From positions 3,720,001-3,784,000 of the forward strand of contig NZ_UGYM01000002.1 in the NCBI RefSeq assembly GCF_900456975.1: a stretch of DNA of 64,000 nucleotides, in the 5' to 3' direction. This document shows, one piece after another, positions 36,891 through 46,715 of the stretch. Position 1 is the first letter of the stretch, and the number at the start of each line of letters is the position of its first letter. The position numbers and the translations under genes were made by a program. The notes below the pieces were generated by a model. It was not told the origin of the DNA and ran no database searches. It worked only from the letters and a program-made list of their open reading frames with translations. The DNA comes from Shewanella baltica. GTDB taxonomy: Bacteria; Pseudomonadota; Gammaproteobacteria; Enterobacterales; Shewanellaceae.

Positions 36891-37562
36891 AACAATTGAT
36901 TATTTATCGTTTTGCAGAGACAAAGAAAGAGACAAAAAATAAGTTCCAAAATTTTGCTCAAACTATTATTGGACAATCATTAGCAAAAAAATAAAAACGT
37001 CCAAAGGAACAGTAGATTACGAAGTAACTTATACAATCAGAATAGTAAAAGCTTGAATAACACCTTTAAAACGACAGACATGACACATGAGCCTAAAGAC
37101 CTAGATTGCCAATCTAAAACCTTATCAAATCAGCACAAAATTTCACTTTAACCATTTAAAATCAAAATAATAATCACAGTTAGCTCCTTTATCCCCAAAG
37201 ATAATCTGAATAAAAACGGAAGCATTACTCCACTCAATTCAGCAATACGGTTTGCTAACCTAGATATTTAAGGTACGGTATAACTTAGTTTCAATTATGC
37301 TAATTTACGCCCTATAGGTTTAAATCAATTAAATTTACACTCTACGGCAAGAAATTTTAAAAATATAATCTATAGTGTATTAAACCAAAGACTCATAGTT
37401 CCGACTCTGCGCAATAACGCTTAGTTTTAAAGTTAGGAAGCATAAGTTTAACTTTATTTACTCGAACTTTATGGCTCGACAGCAGTAGCTCGAAAGTATT
37501 AACTAAAAAGCAGTAAGAACGACCTTAGACGGAACTAATTTAAATACAGGGACGATTCGCTT
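36891..37562. other. AT-rich gene-free stretch before the chemoreceptor gene
   Basis: 672 bp without a supported gene and visibly more AT-rich than the neighbours. It must hold the chemoreceptor promoter. I see no flagellar sigma-factor promoter pattern with confidence. Near the right end a 14-bp periodic repeat starts each unit with CTCGA (37461-37502). Confidence 0.5.
37461..37502. repeat. 14-bp degenerate tandem repeat (three units)
   Basis: Units CTCGAACTTTATGG, CTCGACAGCAGTAG and CTCGAAAGTATTAA share CTCGA and length but diverge afterwards. Located about 60 bp upstream of the chemoreceptor start. Confidence 0.5.
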
Positions 37563-39188
37563 ATGTGGTTACGACAAATTAAGATTGGCTCACGACTCAT
37601 TACTGCGTTTGGCTTACTCGGTCTAGTATTGTTACTTCAGGGACTGATGTCATTACAAACGATGTCATCCATGCGAGTCTCCTCAGAAGAAATTGAAAAA
37701 AATACCCTACCAACGCTCGTCACGCTGTCGAGCATCAATCTTAACGTGATGCGCGCTAGGGTATTTACATTTCGTCTATTACTCGCCGATTCGGCGGCTG
37801 AGCGCGACAAAGGGCTCGAAACCTTAAGGCAAATTCGCGAGAACATTAAAACGGATCAAAAGGCCTACGAGCCTTTAATTAGTTTGCCTGGTGAGCAAGC
37901 CCTCTATCAGGAATTCAGCCATAGCCTTGAATCCTATCTAAAAGATCAAGATGAAATGATCCGTAAACTACAGGCCAATGATGCTACTGAAGCCAAACGG
38001 ATCATGGATGAAGTCATGACAGTCCAAGCCGATAAAATGACAAAAATGCTCATTAGCATCGGCGATTTAAATACCAAATATGCAAGCAAACAAGGCGAAA
38101 TCACCGCACAAGCCTACGAGGAAAGTAAGCTACTCAACAGCGTGGTGATAATAGCCTCCTTGATTGCCGCATTTGTTGTGGCCACACTCTTAACCCGCAG
38201 TATTGTGCAGCCGATGAAAGAAGCGGTAGATATTTCAGTGACGGTCGCAAGCGGTGATTTAACGCAGAAAATCCGTACAGATGGCAATGATGAAACCAGT
38301 CAGCTGATGCAGTCATTAGCAGGGATGCAGCAGAACCTGCGCGATACCTTATCCCACATCGCAAACTCCTCTAACCAGCTCGCCTCCGCCGCAGAAGAGC
38401 TCAATTCTGTGACTGAAGATGCTTCCCGCGGTATACAGCAACAAAATGATGAAATACAACAGGCTGCAACCGCAATTACCGAGATGAGTTCGGCGGTGGA
38501 TGAAGTCGCTAATACCGCAGTCCTCGCTTCGGAGGCCTCAGAAGAAACCGCCCGCAATACTGAACTAGGTAAAAAACAGGTAGATCAAACCGTCGCCGCC
38601 ATTATCGACATGAATCAGGATGTGACGCAAAGTTCGCAAATTGTCCAAACCTTAGCCATGCAAGCTGTCGATATTGGTAAAGTTTTAGATGTAATCCGCG
38701 CAATTGCCGAGCAAACGAATCTACTGGCCCTCAACGCAGCCATTGAAGCGGCGCGAGCGGGCGATACTGGCCGTGGTTTTGCGGTCGTGGCCGATGAAGT
38801 GCGCGCGCTAGCCCATCGCACTCAGTCTTCGACCCGCGAAATTGAAGACATGATCAACAAGATCCAGCACGGCACCGAAACCGCTGTGCTATCGATGCAG
38901 CACAGTGGTCAAAAAGCGGAGCAAGCACTCGCTGTCGCAAGGCTCGCTGGGGATGCATTAAACACGATTAACGCTCAAATCAGTACGATGAATAACAGCA
39001 ATATGGTCATCGCAAGCGCAGCCGAAGAACAAGCGAAAGTCGCCCGTGAAGTCGATAAAAACATTGTTAACATTAGCGATCTCGCCAGCCAAAGCGCCGC
39101 GGGAGCCCAGCAAACCAGTGCATCGGCACATGAACTATCAAGGTTAGCAGTTGAACTGAACAACCTACTGACGCGCTTTAAGGTGTAA
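37563..39188 (+). CDS. Methyl-accepting chemotaxis protein
   Basis: 541-residue transmembrane chemoreceptor. Membrane segments at about 11-31 and 190-212 enclose a periplasmic helical domain of about 155 residues that resembles the four-helix-bundle type (4HB_MCP). A HAMP domain follows (about 212-265, starting '[15 protein letters not shown]') and then the long cytoplasmic coiled coil. The signalling tip is clear: '[22 protein letters not shown]'-type sequence split by position near residues 378-400, then '[15 protein letters not shown]'. There is no C-terminal pentapeptide for CheR/CheB docking. Ligand unknown. It stands alone, with an AGGGACGATT site upstream of the ATG. Confidence 0.96.
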   Translation: MWLRQIKIGSRLITAFGLLGLVLLLQGLMSLQTMSSMRVSSEEIEKNTLPTLVTLSSINLNVMRARVFTFRLLLADSAAERDKGLETLRQIRENIKTDQKAYEPLISLPGEQALYQEFSHSLESYLKDQDEMIRKLQANDATEAKRIMDEVMTVQADKMTKMLISIGDLNTKYASKQGEITAQAYEESKLLNSVVIIASLIAAFVVATLLTRSIVQPMKEAVDISVTVASGDLTQKIRTDGNDETSQLMQSLAGMQQNLRDTLSHIANSSNQLASAAEELNSVTEDASRGIQQQNDEIQQAATAITEMSSAVDEVANTAVLASEASEETARNTELGKKQVDQTVAAIIDMNQDVTQSSQIVQTLAMQAVDIGKVLDVIRAIAEQTNLLALNAAIEAARAGDTGRGFAVVADEVRALAHRTQSSTREIEDMINKIQHGTETAVLSMQHSGQKAEQALAVARLAGDALNTINAQISTMNNSNMVIASAAEEQAKVAREVDKNIVNISDLASQSAAGAQQTSASAHELSRLAVELNNLLTRFKV

Positions 39189-39195
39189 AGTCGTC

Positions 39196-39247
39196 TCGAT
39201 TTAAGGTCAAAAGCCTCGCTTTTCGATTTGAGGTCAAATCTCGTTTT
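39196..39247. repeat. Two imperfect copies of a 25-27-bp unit after the chemoreceptor gene
   Basis: Units starting TCGATTTAAGGTCAAA (39196) and TCGATTTGAGGTCAAA (39223) lie head to tail directly after the stop codon. No terminator function is apparent. Confidence 0.6.
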
Positions 39248-39357
39248 ACAAGGGAACCAGAGGGTAACTGCACAAGGTGTGCGAAAAAACGCTACCCTCA
39301 ATGTATAATCACATCTTTAACTTAATAAAATCATTCAGTATCAAAACATGAACTCAG

Positions 39358-40356
39358 CTAAGACCGAGTTTGCGGCGCCTGATTAAAGTGCATAGCCAGT
39401 TCACTGATATCGGCGGCAACCCATTCTGGCTCGATACACTCGGCCAAATGCGCCGCCATAAAGTCCACCAGCTGCATGGCGGCATAGGGCAAGCGGCGAT
39501 CTTTGCGGCCCACTAGATACCAGTTACTTTCGAGCGGAAAACCCGTTACCGGCAAAATAGCCGGTTTTTCGCGCCCTTCTTGCAGCGTGTGCGCCGAAAT
39601 CACAGACAAGCCTAAGCCAGACGCGACGCTTAAGCGTATCGCCTCATTGCTCTCAATTTGCATAGTGTCACTAAGCGTGATGCCTTGACCGCTGCACCAA
39701 GACTCAAACATCAAGCGGGTGGCAGAACCGGGCTCGCGCACGATAAAACGCTCATTTTTAAGATCGTTAAAATTTACTTGTTCACGGCCCACCGCCCAAT
39801 GATCCTTTGGCGCAATCAATTGCAGCGGGTTTTTAATGATCCGCGCAGATAGCACGTTATCGCCACTAGGTGGATGACTAAACAAATATAAATCATCTTC
39901 TTGGCGCTCAAATCGGCCTAATACATGGGCACGGTTACCTATGTTTAAGGTCACTTTAACCTGTGGAAACTGCCGATAAAAAGCCCCTAAAATCCGTGGT
40001 AACACGTATTTGGCGGTAGTGACGATACCGATATTAATATGCCCAACGCTGCCACCTTTGGCCTGCTGCATAAAGGCATCGAAATCCTCAAAACGACTCA
40101 AGGTATCGCAGGCGGCGCGGTAGAGTTCATTGCCAATCAAGGTCGGTAACATACGGCCATCACGACTCTCGAGTAACGGCTCACCTAACACATCGGCTAG
40201 CTTTTTAAGCTGTAATGACACTGTGGGCTGGGTTAAATGCAAGGCCCTCGCCGCTGCGGAAATATTGCCTAACCGCACCACTTGTACATACACCTGCAGC
40301 AAACGGAAACTCAAGTGCCGCAATTTAAGCTGAGTCGATGACGAACGCTTATCCAT
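39358..40356 (-). CDS. LysR-family transcriptional regulator, CbbR-like
   Basis: 332 residues. The N-terminal winged helix-turn-helix is at about 17-75 ('ARALHLTQPTVSLQLKKLADVLGEPLL'), followed by a periplasmic-binding-protein-like effector domain ('GHINIGIVTTAKYVLPRILGAF', about 100-300). The overall sequence looks close to CbbR, the regulator of carbon-fixation genes in autotrophs. It is divergent from an SbtA-like bicarbonate permease gene with 138 bp between starts, the usual arrangement for a LysR regulator and its target. No Calvin-cycle gene is present in the window, so the regulator probably only responds to bicarbonate or a related metabolite here. Confidence 0.9.
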   Translation of the reverse strand: MDKRSSSTQLKLRHLSFRLLQVYVQVVRLGNISAAARALHLTQPTVSLQLKKLADVLGEPLLESRDGRMLPTLIGNELYRAACDTLSRFEDFDAFMQQAKGGSVGHINIGIVTTAKYVLPRILGAFYRQFPQVKVTLNIGNRAHVLGRFERQEDDLYLFSHPPSGDNVLSARIIKNPLQLIAPKDHWAVGREQVNFNDLKNERFIVREPGSATRLMFESWCSGQGITLSDTMQIESNEAIRLSVASGLGLSVISAHTLQEGREKPAILPVTGFPLESNWYLVGRKDRRLPYAAMQLVDFMAAHLAECIEPEWVAADISELAMHFNQAPQTRS

Positions 40357-40370
40357 AGACGATTATCTAT

Positions 40371-40414
40371 ACCTAAGTGGTAAACAATTTATTTTTCAAT
40401 ATAACCAATTAGGT
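40371..40414. promoter_or_regulatory. Inverted repeat between the LysR gene and the bicarbonate permease gene
   Basis: ACCTAAGTGGT (40371-40381) is mirrored by ACCAATTAGGT (40404-40414), nine of eleven bases complementary, with centres about 33 bp apart (near three helical turns). This fits a two-part LysR-type binding region in a divergent promoter. Confidence 0.5.
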
Positions 40415-40494
40415 CCAAAATCACCAGCCATCAGGACCATCCGACATTTAAGCCTGTTCTGCACGGCTTAAAAATCAAACTTAATGAGATACTT

Positions 40495-41454
40495 ATGCCC
40501 GATATTGTCATTGCCTTTTTCGCCTTAGGCTTGTTAGCTGGCCTAGTGAAGTCAGATCTTAAAGTCCCCCCCGCGATCTACGAAACCCTATCCATACTGT
40601 TAATGCTCACTTTGGGCTTAAAGGGCGGAATGGCGCTCCACGGTCACACCCAAAACTTAGTGATCACTGAGCTGTTAGCGGTTGTTGCTTTAGGCTTTAT
40701 TATCCCCTTGGCCCTATACCCAGTGTTAACTCGGCTGGTTCGCATTGGTCACACAGATGCTATTAGCATTGCCGCACATTACGGCTCCGTTAGCGCGGGA
40801 ACCTTTGCGGTGGTGATGGCTATGGTGGAAAAATCAGGGTTGATATTAAGACCCGAAACCACCCTGTATCTCGTGCTGCTAGAACTGCCGGCGATCGTAG
40901 TGATGCTCTGGCTACATAGATACTTAAGCGCCAAAAAAGCAATTGAAACATCACCCAAGAATGAAACTCAATCGAGCGTATTGCACGAAGCGTTAACCAG
41001 CCGCGGCGTTGTCTTACTCGTTGGCGGCGTAGTGATTGGTTGGCTTTACGGCCCAACGGGGCTTGCGCCGCTCACACCTGTGCTACTAGGCGGATTCAAA
41101 ACTTTACTGGCATTATTTTTACTGGAAATGGGCTTAGTGACAGCCAAAGTGTGTTTGCCGCTACCACTAAAACAATGGCGCTTATTGGTGTTCGCCGCCG
41201 TAACGCCCTTTGTATTGGCTTGGTGCGGTATTGCCGTAGGATTATGGCTGGACTTACCTTCTGGCAGTATTTTAGTGCTAGCGGCATTAAGTGCCAGTGC
41301 ATCTTATATCGCAGCGCCTGCGGCCATTCGAGCCGCAATACCCGAAGCCAATATTGGACTGGCTATGCTGGCCTCACTCGGCATTACGTTTCCGGTTAAT
41401 GTGTTAATTGGCTTACCTTTATACCAACACTGGGTGATACTCATTACGGCTTAA
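40495..41454 (+). CDS. SbtA-like sodium-dependent bicarbonate permease
   Basis: 319 residues, almost wholly membrane-embedded, with about ten helices in two inverted halves. The motif 'KVPPAIYETLSILLMLTLGLKGG' at the start and 'HYGSVSAGTFAVV' near 96 and 'LSASASYIAAPAAIR' near 265 are typical of the SbtA/DUF897 family of Na+-dependent bicarbonate transporters, best known from cyanobacteria; many proteobacterial members are untested. The SbtB PII-like partner is not encoded next to it. The divergent CbbR-like regulator supports a link to inorganic carbon. In a heterotroph it may feed carboxylases such as those of fatty-acid or pyruvate metabolism; that is inference. Confidence 0.88.
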   Translation: MPDIVIAFFALGLLAGLVKSDLKVPPAIYETLSILLMLTLGLKGGMALHGHTQNLVITELLAVVALGFIIPLALYPVLTRLVRIGHTDAISIAAHYGSVSAGTFAVVMAMVEKSGLILRPETTLYLVLLELPAIVVMLWLHRYLSAKKAIETSPKNETQSSVLHEALTSRGVVLLVGGVVIGWLYGPTGLAPLTPVLLGGFKTLLALFLLEMGLVTAKVCLPLPLKQWRLLVFAAVTPFVLAWCGIAVGLWLDLPSGSILVLAALSASASYIAAPAAIRAAIPEANIGLAMLASLGITFPVNVLIGLPLYQHWVILITA

Positions 41455-41490
41455 TGGCGTAGCTTAGTACTTCTTCGCCGAATAAAATCA

Positions 41491-41524
41491 ATGAAAAGGG
41501 AGACATAATTGTCTCCCTTTTCAT
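41491..41524. terminator. Bidirectional terminator with 15-bp perfect arms
   Basis: ATGAAAAGGGAGACA-TAAT-TGTCTCCCTTTTCAT, between the convergent permease gene and the GAF-GGDEF gene. Confidence 0.88.
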
Positions 41525-41544
41525 CTTGCTTAAGCACACATCAT

Positions 41545-42516
41545 TTAAGGCGCATCACTGTGGTGCGCGGCTTTATCCTGATACATGGCTTTATCGGCGG
41601 AATCTAACAGATCCTCTAAGCTCACATCAGAATCTGGCGTCCAATGGGCGATACCAATACTGATCGCTAAGCTATGTTGCTTAGGATGCTGTTGATTATA
41701 TTGCTCAAGTAATTGCTTAAAACGCTCAATCACTAGATCGACTGTATCTCTATGCACAAAACTTAGTAGCACCACAAACTCATCACCGCCAAGCCTTGCG
41801 ATTACATCAGACTCCCTAAAAGCGGTCATCAAGATATGGGCAAAATCGTATAACACTTGGTCGCCCTTGAGGTGACCAAAGTTGTCATTCACTTCCTTAA
41901 AGAAATCGAGATCGAAGAAGAGTAAGGCCGCCTCAGATTCGGTACGTCGACAACTCGCTAGCGCCTGATGGGCCAGTAACTCAAATCCACGCCGATTCGA
42001 AATCGTAGTCAAAGGATCTAAGGTGTTTTGCGCGATAGAGAGTAATTCCGCCTCTACCATTTCACCTAAATCCGTCAAGGTTTCAATATCTTCAGCTGTA
42101 AACTCTCGCGGTTCAGTGCCGATTAAACACAAGGTCCCTACTCGATATTACCTGTGAATGGTTAAGGGATAGCCAGCGTAAAAGCGAATATGCGGCTGCT
42201 CGGTCACCAGTGGATTGTCACTAAAGCGCGGATCTTTGAGGGCGTCGTTTACGATAAAAATATCGTCTTGATTGATCGCATGGCCACAAAATGAGATTTC
42301 CCGTGGTGTTTCAGTCACCTCCAATCCTTGGCGAGATTTAAACCACTGCCGCTCGGCATCCACTAAGGTCACAACACAAATCGGCAAAGAGAAAATTCTG
42401 CGCGTGAGCCGAGTGATACGATCGAAACGTTCTTCGGCATCGGTGTCGAGCACATTGAGTGCGCGTAACGTGGCCAAACGTTGCAGCTCGTTTTCAGGGA
42501 TAGTAGGTAATTGCAT
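41545..42516 (-). pseudogene. GAF-GGDEF diguanylate cyclase gene interrupted by an in-frame stop
   Basis: Read through, the frame gives about 323 residues: a GAF domain (1-150, 'LPICVVTLVDAERQWFKSR', 'SFCGHAI') and a GGDEF domain (165-323) whose active site 'RLGGDEFVVL' is intact, so the ancestral enzyme made cyclic di-GMP. After 'GYPLTIHR' (codon 122) a TAA at 42148-42150 stops translation, and the next codons continue in the same frame with 'YRVGTLCLI', exactly the sequence expected inside a GAF domain. A single C-to-T change in CAA (Gln) explains it. No frameshift is present. A GTG/TTG restart after the stop could still make a GGDEF-only protein from about 42132, but no ribosome-binding site is evident. 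Confidence 0.85.
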
Positions 42517-42633
42517 GGTGCTCTCTGCTAACTGCTCTCATTAAACTCTAGCCTAAATTGTGCATTCTTGCGGTGTTAAGGCTGATATTCGTTTCAGCCT
42601 TACTCCCTTTAAATGACTGTAGAGATGACTGTA

Positions 42634-45489
42634 CTATTCCAGCACAGCGCGGTAGATATTGAGCACTCGCTCGGCATGTTCCTCAACCTCTAACACAGGT
42701 AACTGCCCCGCCTTTTGTTGCAGAGTCAGGCGATGATTTTCATCCCTGAGTAAGCAATAGGTTTGGGTTAAATGCTGGGCACTCATCATAGGTAAGAGTT
42801 CAAGCTCAGCCAACACCCCAAAAATCCGCACATTGTCAGACCAAATCGTCAGCTCAGGATACTCATGGGCATTAGCCAGCACTAAGTACTGGGCGATAAA
42901 CTCGATATCTGCAATACCGCCGGGACTCTGTTTTAGATCAAACATGCCATCGCTGGCTTTGAGCAAGTGATCACGCATCTTCTGACGCATCTCACGTACT
43001 GCTTTTTGCAGCTCAGCTTTATCCCGTGGCTTTTCCAATATCGCAGCACGAATTCGGCTAAATTTGACCGCTAAACTATTGTCGCCGAAAACAAAACGCG
43101 AGCGCACTAAGGCTTGATGTTCCCACGTCCACGCCTCGTTAGCTTGGTATTCGCCAAAGCGTTCAATCTCACTGACCATCAAACCCGAGGCGCCAGAAGG
43201 ACGCAAACGCATATCCACTTCATACAACTCACCCGAAGTGGTACGAGTCGAGAACAAATGCAGAATACGCTGGGCGAGTTTGAGGTAGAAATGGCCGACT
43301 TCAATCGGGCGTTCACCATTGGTCTGGCTGTTATCTGCTTTGTTTTCACACAGGAAGACTAAATCGAGATCGGAGCCGTAACCCAACTCTATCCCGCCGA
43401 GCTTGCCATAACCAACAACGGCAAAACCTGTGTCATTGCCCTCAAGGTGAGCGGGCACGCCATGGCGCACTGAAACCTGTTGCCACGCCTGCATCACCAC
43501 TTGTTCTATGATGGCTTCGGCTAAAAAGGTTAAGTGATCGCTCACTTGCATCACAGGTAAAACCCCAGTGACATCGGCGGCGGCGATTTTAAGTTGTTGT
43601 GACAGCTTAAATTGTCGCAGCGCTTCCATCTGCTGCTCCATATCATCCTCGGGCACCCGCAACATGTACTGGCGCAGCTCGCTAGGATAATCATCGATGG
43701 AGGTTGTGTCATAAAGCTGCGATGGATCGATAAGCTCATCGAGCAGCATGGGAAACTTAGCCAACTGCGCGGCAATCCAAGGGCTGGCGCAGCAAAGGCT
43801 CACTAACTGTTGCCGTGCGCCAGGGTTTTCACATAAAAGCTCAAGGTAAGTGGTGCGAGTTAAAATCTGCTCCAGCACCTTAGACACGGGCTCAAAGGCA
43901 GCCGATGGACTCTGTTGATTAATCAACTCTTCCAATAATCTTGGCATTAATTTATCTAAGGTTTCCCGCCCGCGTGGACCAATGGAACGCTTAGTGACAG
44001 TCTCACGCCAGCTACTGAGCATAGGGCACAGCTTGTCATCGTCGATTTGCTGTTCGGCCAATAACGCGACGGCATCATCAATATCTTGCACATGCCACAG
44101 CTGCGTTGTCCAATGCTCAGCCTTTTCTTCGCCTTCTTCACCGCCCACAGTCGCTTTAAAATGACGATGAATTTTGCTCATCGCCGCTTCAATATGGGTA
44201 CGTAAATCGACCTCGTTGGCCATATCGAGCACATGACACAATCGCGCCCAATCGAGTGGATTATTCGGCAAGGTTTGGGTTTGTTTATCGTCTATGGCTT
44301 GCAGTAAATTCTCGACTCGGCGCAGCAGTAAATAGCTGTGTTTAAGCTCATCGACCGCCAAATATTCAAACTGCCCTAAGCTGTAGAGCGTATCGATAGC
44401 GCCGAATAAACTCTGCTGACGCAGCGCAGGCTCGCGGCCACCACGAATTAATTGGAAACTCTGCACCACGAACTCGACCTCACGAATACCGCCCGCGCCG
44501 AGTTTAATATTGTCGGTCAAATGACGGCGACGCACTTCTTGGGCGATGAGTTGCTTCATTTTTCGCAGGGATTCAATCGCTGAGAAGTCGATATAGCGGC
44601 GATACACAAAGGGTCTGAGCAGGCTGTGTAATTCATCGGAGAAATGGCTCCAAGGTCCGAGCGCACGCGCCTTGACCATGGCATAGCGTTCCCAATCTCG
44701 GCCCTGTTCTTGGTAATAATCCTCAAGACCACTAAAACTCACCACCAGCGGCCCACTTTCACCGTAGGGGCGCAAACGCATATCCACGCGGAACACGAAA
44801 CCATCGACGGTAACTTGGTCTAGCAAGTTCACTAACCTTTGTCCCATGCGGATAAAAAATTGTTGATTGTCTAAACTGCGACGACCACCGACGGTTTCAC
44901 CATGTTCAGGGAAAGTGAAAATCAAGTCGATATCGGAGGAGAAATTGAGCTCGCGGCCGCCTAACTTGCCCATGCCTAAAATCAGCAATGGCTGTGCATT
45001 ACCTTCTTTGTCCATCGGCGTGCCGTATTGGGCGCACATATCTTTATAGAGCCAGTCGCGGGCGCAAATCACTAACGCTTCGGCAAGCGCCGACAGATCC
45101 AGCAGAGATTCCTCTAAACTGGCGTAGTCTAAAAAGTCACGCCAGGCTAAGCGCACCATTTGGTAGTTACGAAACCGTCGCAGGCTAGCTTTTGCCATCT
45201 CTTCAGTTGTGGCGCTACTCAGCACTTCGTGTAACTCAAGATCGAAGTTTTTACGCTCAATCAGGCTTAACTCGCCGGCAAACAGCCTATTAATCCACTC
45301 GGGATGTCGGCATAACTGGGCCGCCACGTAATCACTGAGCCCTAGAACCTTTTTGAGTTCTTGCTGCTGGGCAGGTGTTAATTGCGCGAGTCCTTCGGAC
45401 CATACTTCCTCTAACCGCAGCCAGTTGTGCTCAGCGGTTTGATTAACGAGAATAGACAATGACTTATTACTGTCTTTTTGCATGGTCAT
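42634..45489 (-). CDS. glnE: Bifunctional glutamine synthetase adenylyltransferase / adenylyl-removing enzyme GlnE
   Basis: Adds AMP to glutamine synthetase under nitrogen excess and removes it under limitation, in response to PII. 951 residues, the usual length. Two nucleotidyltransferase domains are visible: the N-terminal adenylyl-removing site ('[18 protein letters not shown]', near 165) and the C-terminal adenylyltransferase site ('[20 protein letters not shown]', near 700), each followed by a helical domain. I use the ATG at 45489, with AGGG six bases upstream; an upstream TTG is unlikely. The start region contains a 15-bp palindrome (45515-45529). In E. coli glnE follows ygiF; here ygiF lies 7 kb away. 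Confidence 0.97.
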   Translation of the reverse strand: MTMQKDSNKSLSILVNQTAEHNWLRLEEVWSEGLAQLTPAQQQELKKVLGLSDYVAAQLCRHPEWINRLFAGELSLIERKNFDLELHEVLSSATTEEMAKASLRRFRNYQMVRLAWRDFLDYASLEESLLDLSALAEALVICARDWLYKDMCAQYGTPMDKEGNAQPLLILGMGKLGGRELNFSSDIDLIFTFPEHGETVGGRRSLDNQQFFIRMGQRLVNLLDQVTVDGFVFRVDMRLRPYGESGPLVVSFSGLEDYYQEQGRDWERYAMVKARALGPWSHFSDELHSLLRPFVYRRYIDFSAIESLRKMKQLIAQEVRRRHLTDNIKLGAGGIREVEFVVQSFQLIRGGREPALRQQSLFGAIDTLYSLGQFEYLAVDELKHSYLLLRRVENLLQAIDDKQTQTLPNNPLDWARLCHVLDMANEVDLRTHIEAAMSKIHRHFKATVGGEEGEEKAEHWTTQLWHVQDIDDAVALLAEQQIDDDKLCPMLSSWRETVTKRSIGPRGRETLDKLMPRLLEELINQQSPSAAFEPVSKVLEQILTRTTYLELLCENPGARQQLVSLCCASPWIAAQLAKFPMLLDELIDPSQLYDTTSIDDYPSELRQYMLRVPEDDMEQQMEALRQFKLSQQLKIAAADVTGVLPVMQVSDHLTFLAEAIIEQVVMQAWQQVSVRHGVPAHLEGNDTGFAVVGYGKLGGIELGYGSDLDLVFLCENKADNSQTNGERPIEVGHFYLKLAQRILHLFSTRTTSGELYEVDMRLRPSGASGLMVSEIERFGEYQANEAWTWEHQALVRSRFVFGDNSLAVKFSRIRAAILEKPRDKAELQKAVREMRQKMRDHLLKASDGMFDLKQSPGGIADIEFIAQYLVLANAHEYPELTIWSDNVRIFGVLAELELLPMMSAQHLTQTYCLLRDENHRLTLQQKAGQLPVLEVEEHAERVLNIYRAVLE

Positions 45490-45514
45490 AATAATCCCTA
45501 ACAAATTTAGCTAT

Positions 45515-45529
45515 CGACATATTATGTCG
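45515..45529. promoter_or_regulatory. Palindromic operator candidate, copy 1 (CGACATATTATGTCG)
   Basis: Perfect arms of six to seven bases around ATT. The core GACATATTATGTC recurs at 49363 and (as GACATAATATGTC) at 49397. It lies 26 bp upstream of the glnE ATG and about 200 bp upstream of the divergent lipoprotein gene, so it could act on either. Confidence 0.7.
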
Positions 45530-45727
45530 TAAATGATATAGATTGACGCCACATCATGTTATGTTCGACGAGACTTGCAGCTACCTGATGTAGCACACAA
45601 ATAAAGGTATCCCCTTTTATCTGTGGCATTTAAGGGTACTATAACCTGCGCAGCAGGCATATTGGGCAAGCAGATTATTATTGCCTGCAAGTATTTGAGT
45701 TTTATTTCATTACCATTTGGAGAAAAC

Positions 45728-46702
45728 ATGGCAGGAATGCTAACCCGTGTTCTCACATCGATCCTCTTTTTAGCCGTTATGCTGTCGCTGACGGGTTGTG
45801 GCGATGAGAGACCGGATAAAATCGCGAAGTATCAACAACTCACGCAGCAACGCCTCGCAACGCTCACGACGATGATCGATGACGGGCAGTTGCGTAACGC
45901 TAACCTCTTAAAACAATACACCACACTGTTAAAGCAGCAGAAACCTGATTTAGCCCCATTACTTGATGAATTAGCAAAGGATTCTGGCACCCAAGGTCCC
46001 ATGTATACCTCGCTGAAACGTCGATTAGATGAGTCGAAAGTGGCGAGTAACTTTGCCGATCTCGATCAACAGCTGGCCGAAGCGGAAAATCTTTATCAAG
46101 CCGCTGATCCCAGTTTGTTTAACGATATGTTGTCCGACCCTGTCAACGTGGTTGCCGATATGTCCGACGGCAAACTTGCCCGCGTGAATGCGATTAGCCG
46201 TGAGGCAGCAACATTAGCCAATGGCGGCGAAGATTTTGGTCCAGGCAGTCAGCTAGTTGGTAATCCGTCTTACGGTAACTGGCAAACCGACTCGAGCGGC
46301 ACTTCGTTTTGGGCTTGGTATGGCATGTATTCGATGTTTTCGAATGTCTTCAATCGCCCTGTTTCCTACGATCGTTGGTCGGGTAACCGAGGTTATAGCT
46401 ATTACAATGACGTAGGTCGTTATCGCTATACCTCACCCAAACAAGCGGATGCGCAAAATAAGACCTTCGAACAAACGAAAAAACGTTTCGATTCTCAAGG
46501 TAAGCGCTTCGACAGCCCTTATGCCAAACCGCGTACCGGTGGCACGGCGTTATCCCGTGAAAGCACCAGCACGCCCAAGGCCAGCAACACCACGAGCGCA
46601 AGCAAGAGTTCGAGTAGTAAGTTCCGCTCTAACTATGCTAAAGACAGCAGTTTCCGTAATTCCAGTAATCGCACGACCCGCAGTGTGCGCCGGGGCAAGT
46701 AA
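45728..46702 (+). CDS. Lipoprotein of unknown function, first gene of the membrane-stress-like cluster
   Basis: 324 residues. The signal sequence ends in a lipobox 'SLTGCGDE' (Cys near residue 23), so the mature protein is lipid-anchored. The first half is helical, rich in Leu/Gln/Lys; the second half has a Trp/Tyr/Gly-rich patch ('FWAWYGMYSMFSNVFNRP') and ends in a long Ser/Thr/Lys/Arg-rich basic tail ('SASKSSSSKFRSN'). I do not recognise a named family; position suggests the role of E. coli YjfM, but the sequence does not look like DUF1190. I chose the ATG at 45728 because GGAG precedes it by about six bases and it exposes the signal peptide. It is 13 bases before the DUF350 gene. Confidence 0.85.
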   Translation: MAGMLTRVLTSILFLAVMLSLTGCGDERPDKIAKYQQLTQQRLATLTTMIDDGQLRNANLLKQYTTLLKQQKPDLAPLLDELAKDSGTQGPMYTSLKRRLDESKVASNFADLDQQLAEAENLYQAADPSLFNDMLSDPVNVVADMSDGKLARVNAISREAATLANGGEDFGPGSQLVGNPSYGNWQTDSSGTSFWAWYGMYSMFSNVFNRPVSYDRWSGNRGYSYYNDVGRYRYTSPKQADAQNKTFEQTKKRFDSQGKRFDSPYAKPRTGGTALSRESTSTPKASNTTSASKSSSSKFRSNYAKDSSFRNSSNRTTRSVRRGK

Positions 46703-46715
46703 CTAAGGATTTCCA

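Noticed and set aside
41545..42132. Stand-alone GGDEF gene
   Set aside because: Its first codons continue the GAF sequence of the upstream frame without a shift and no ribosome-binding site precedes it, so it is the second part of an interrupted gene.
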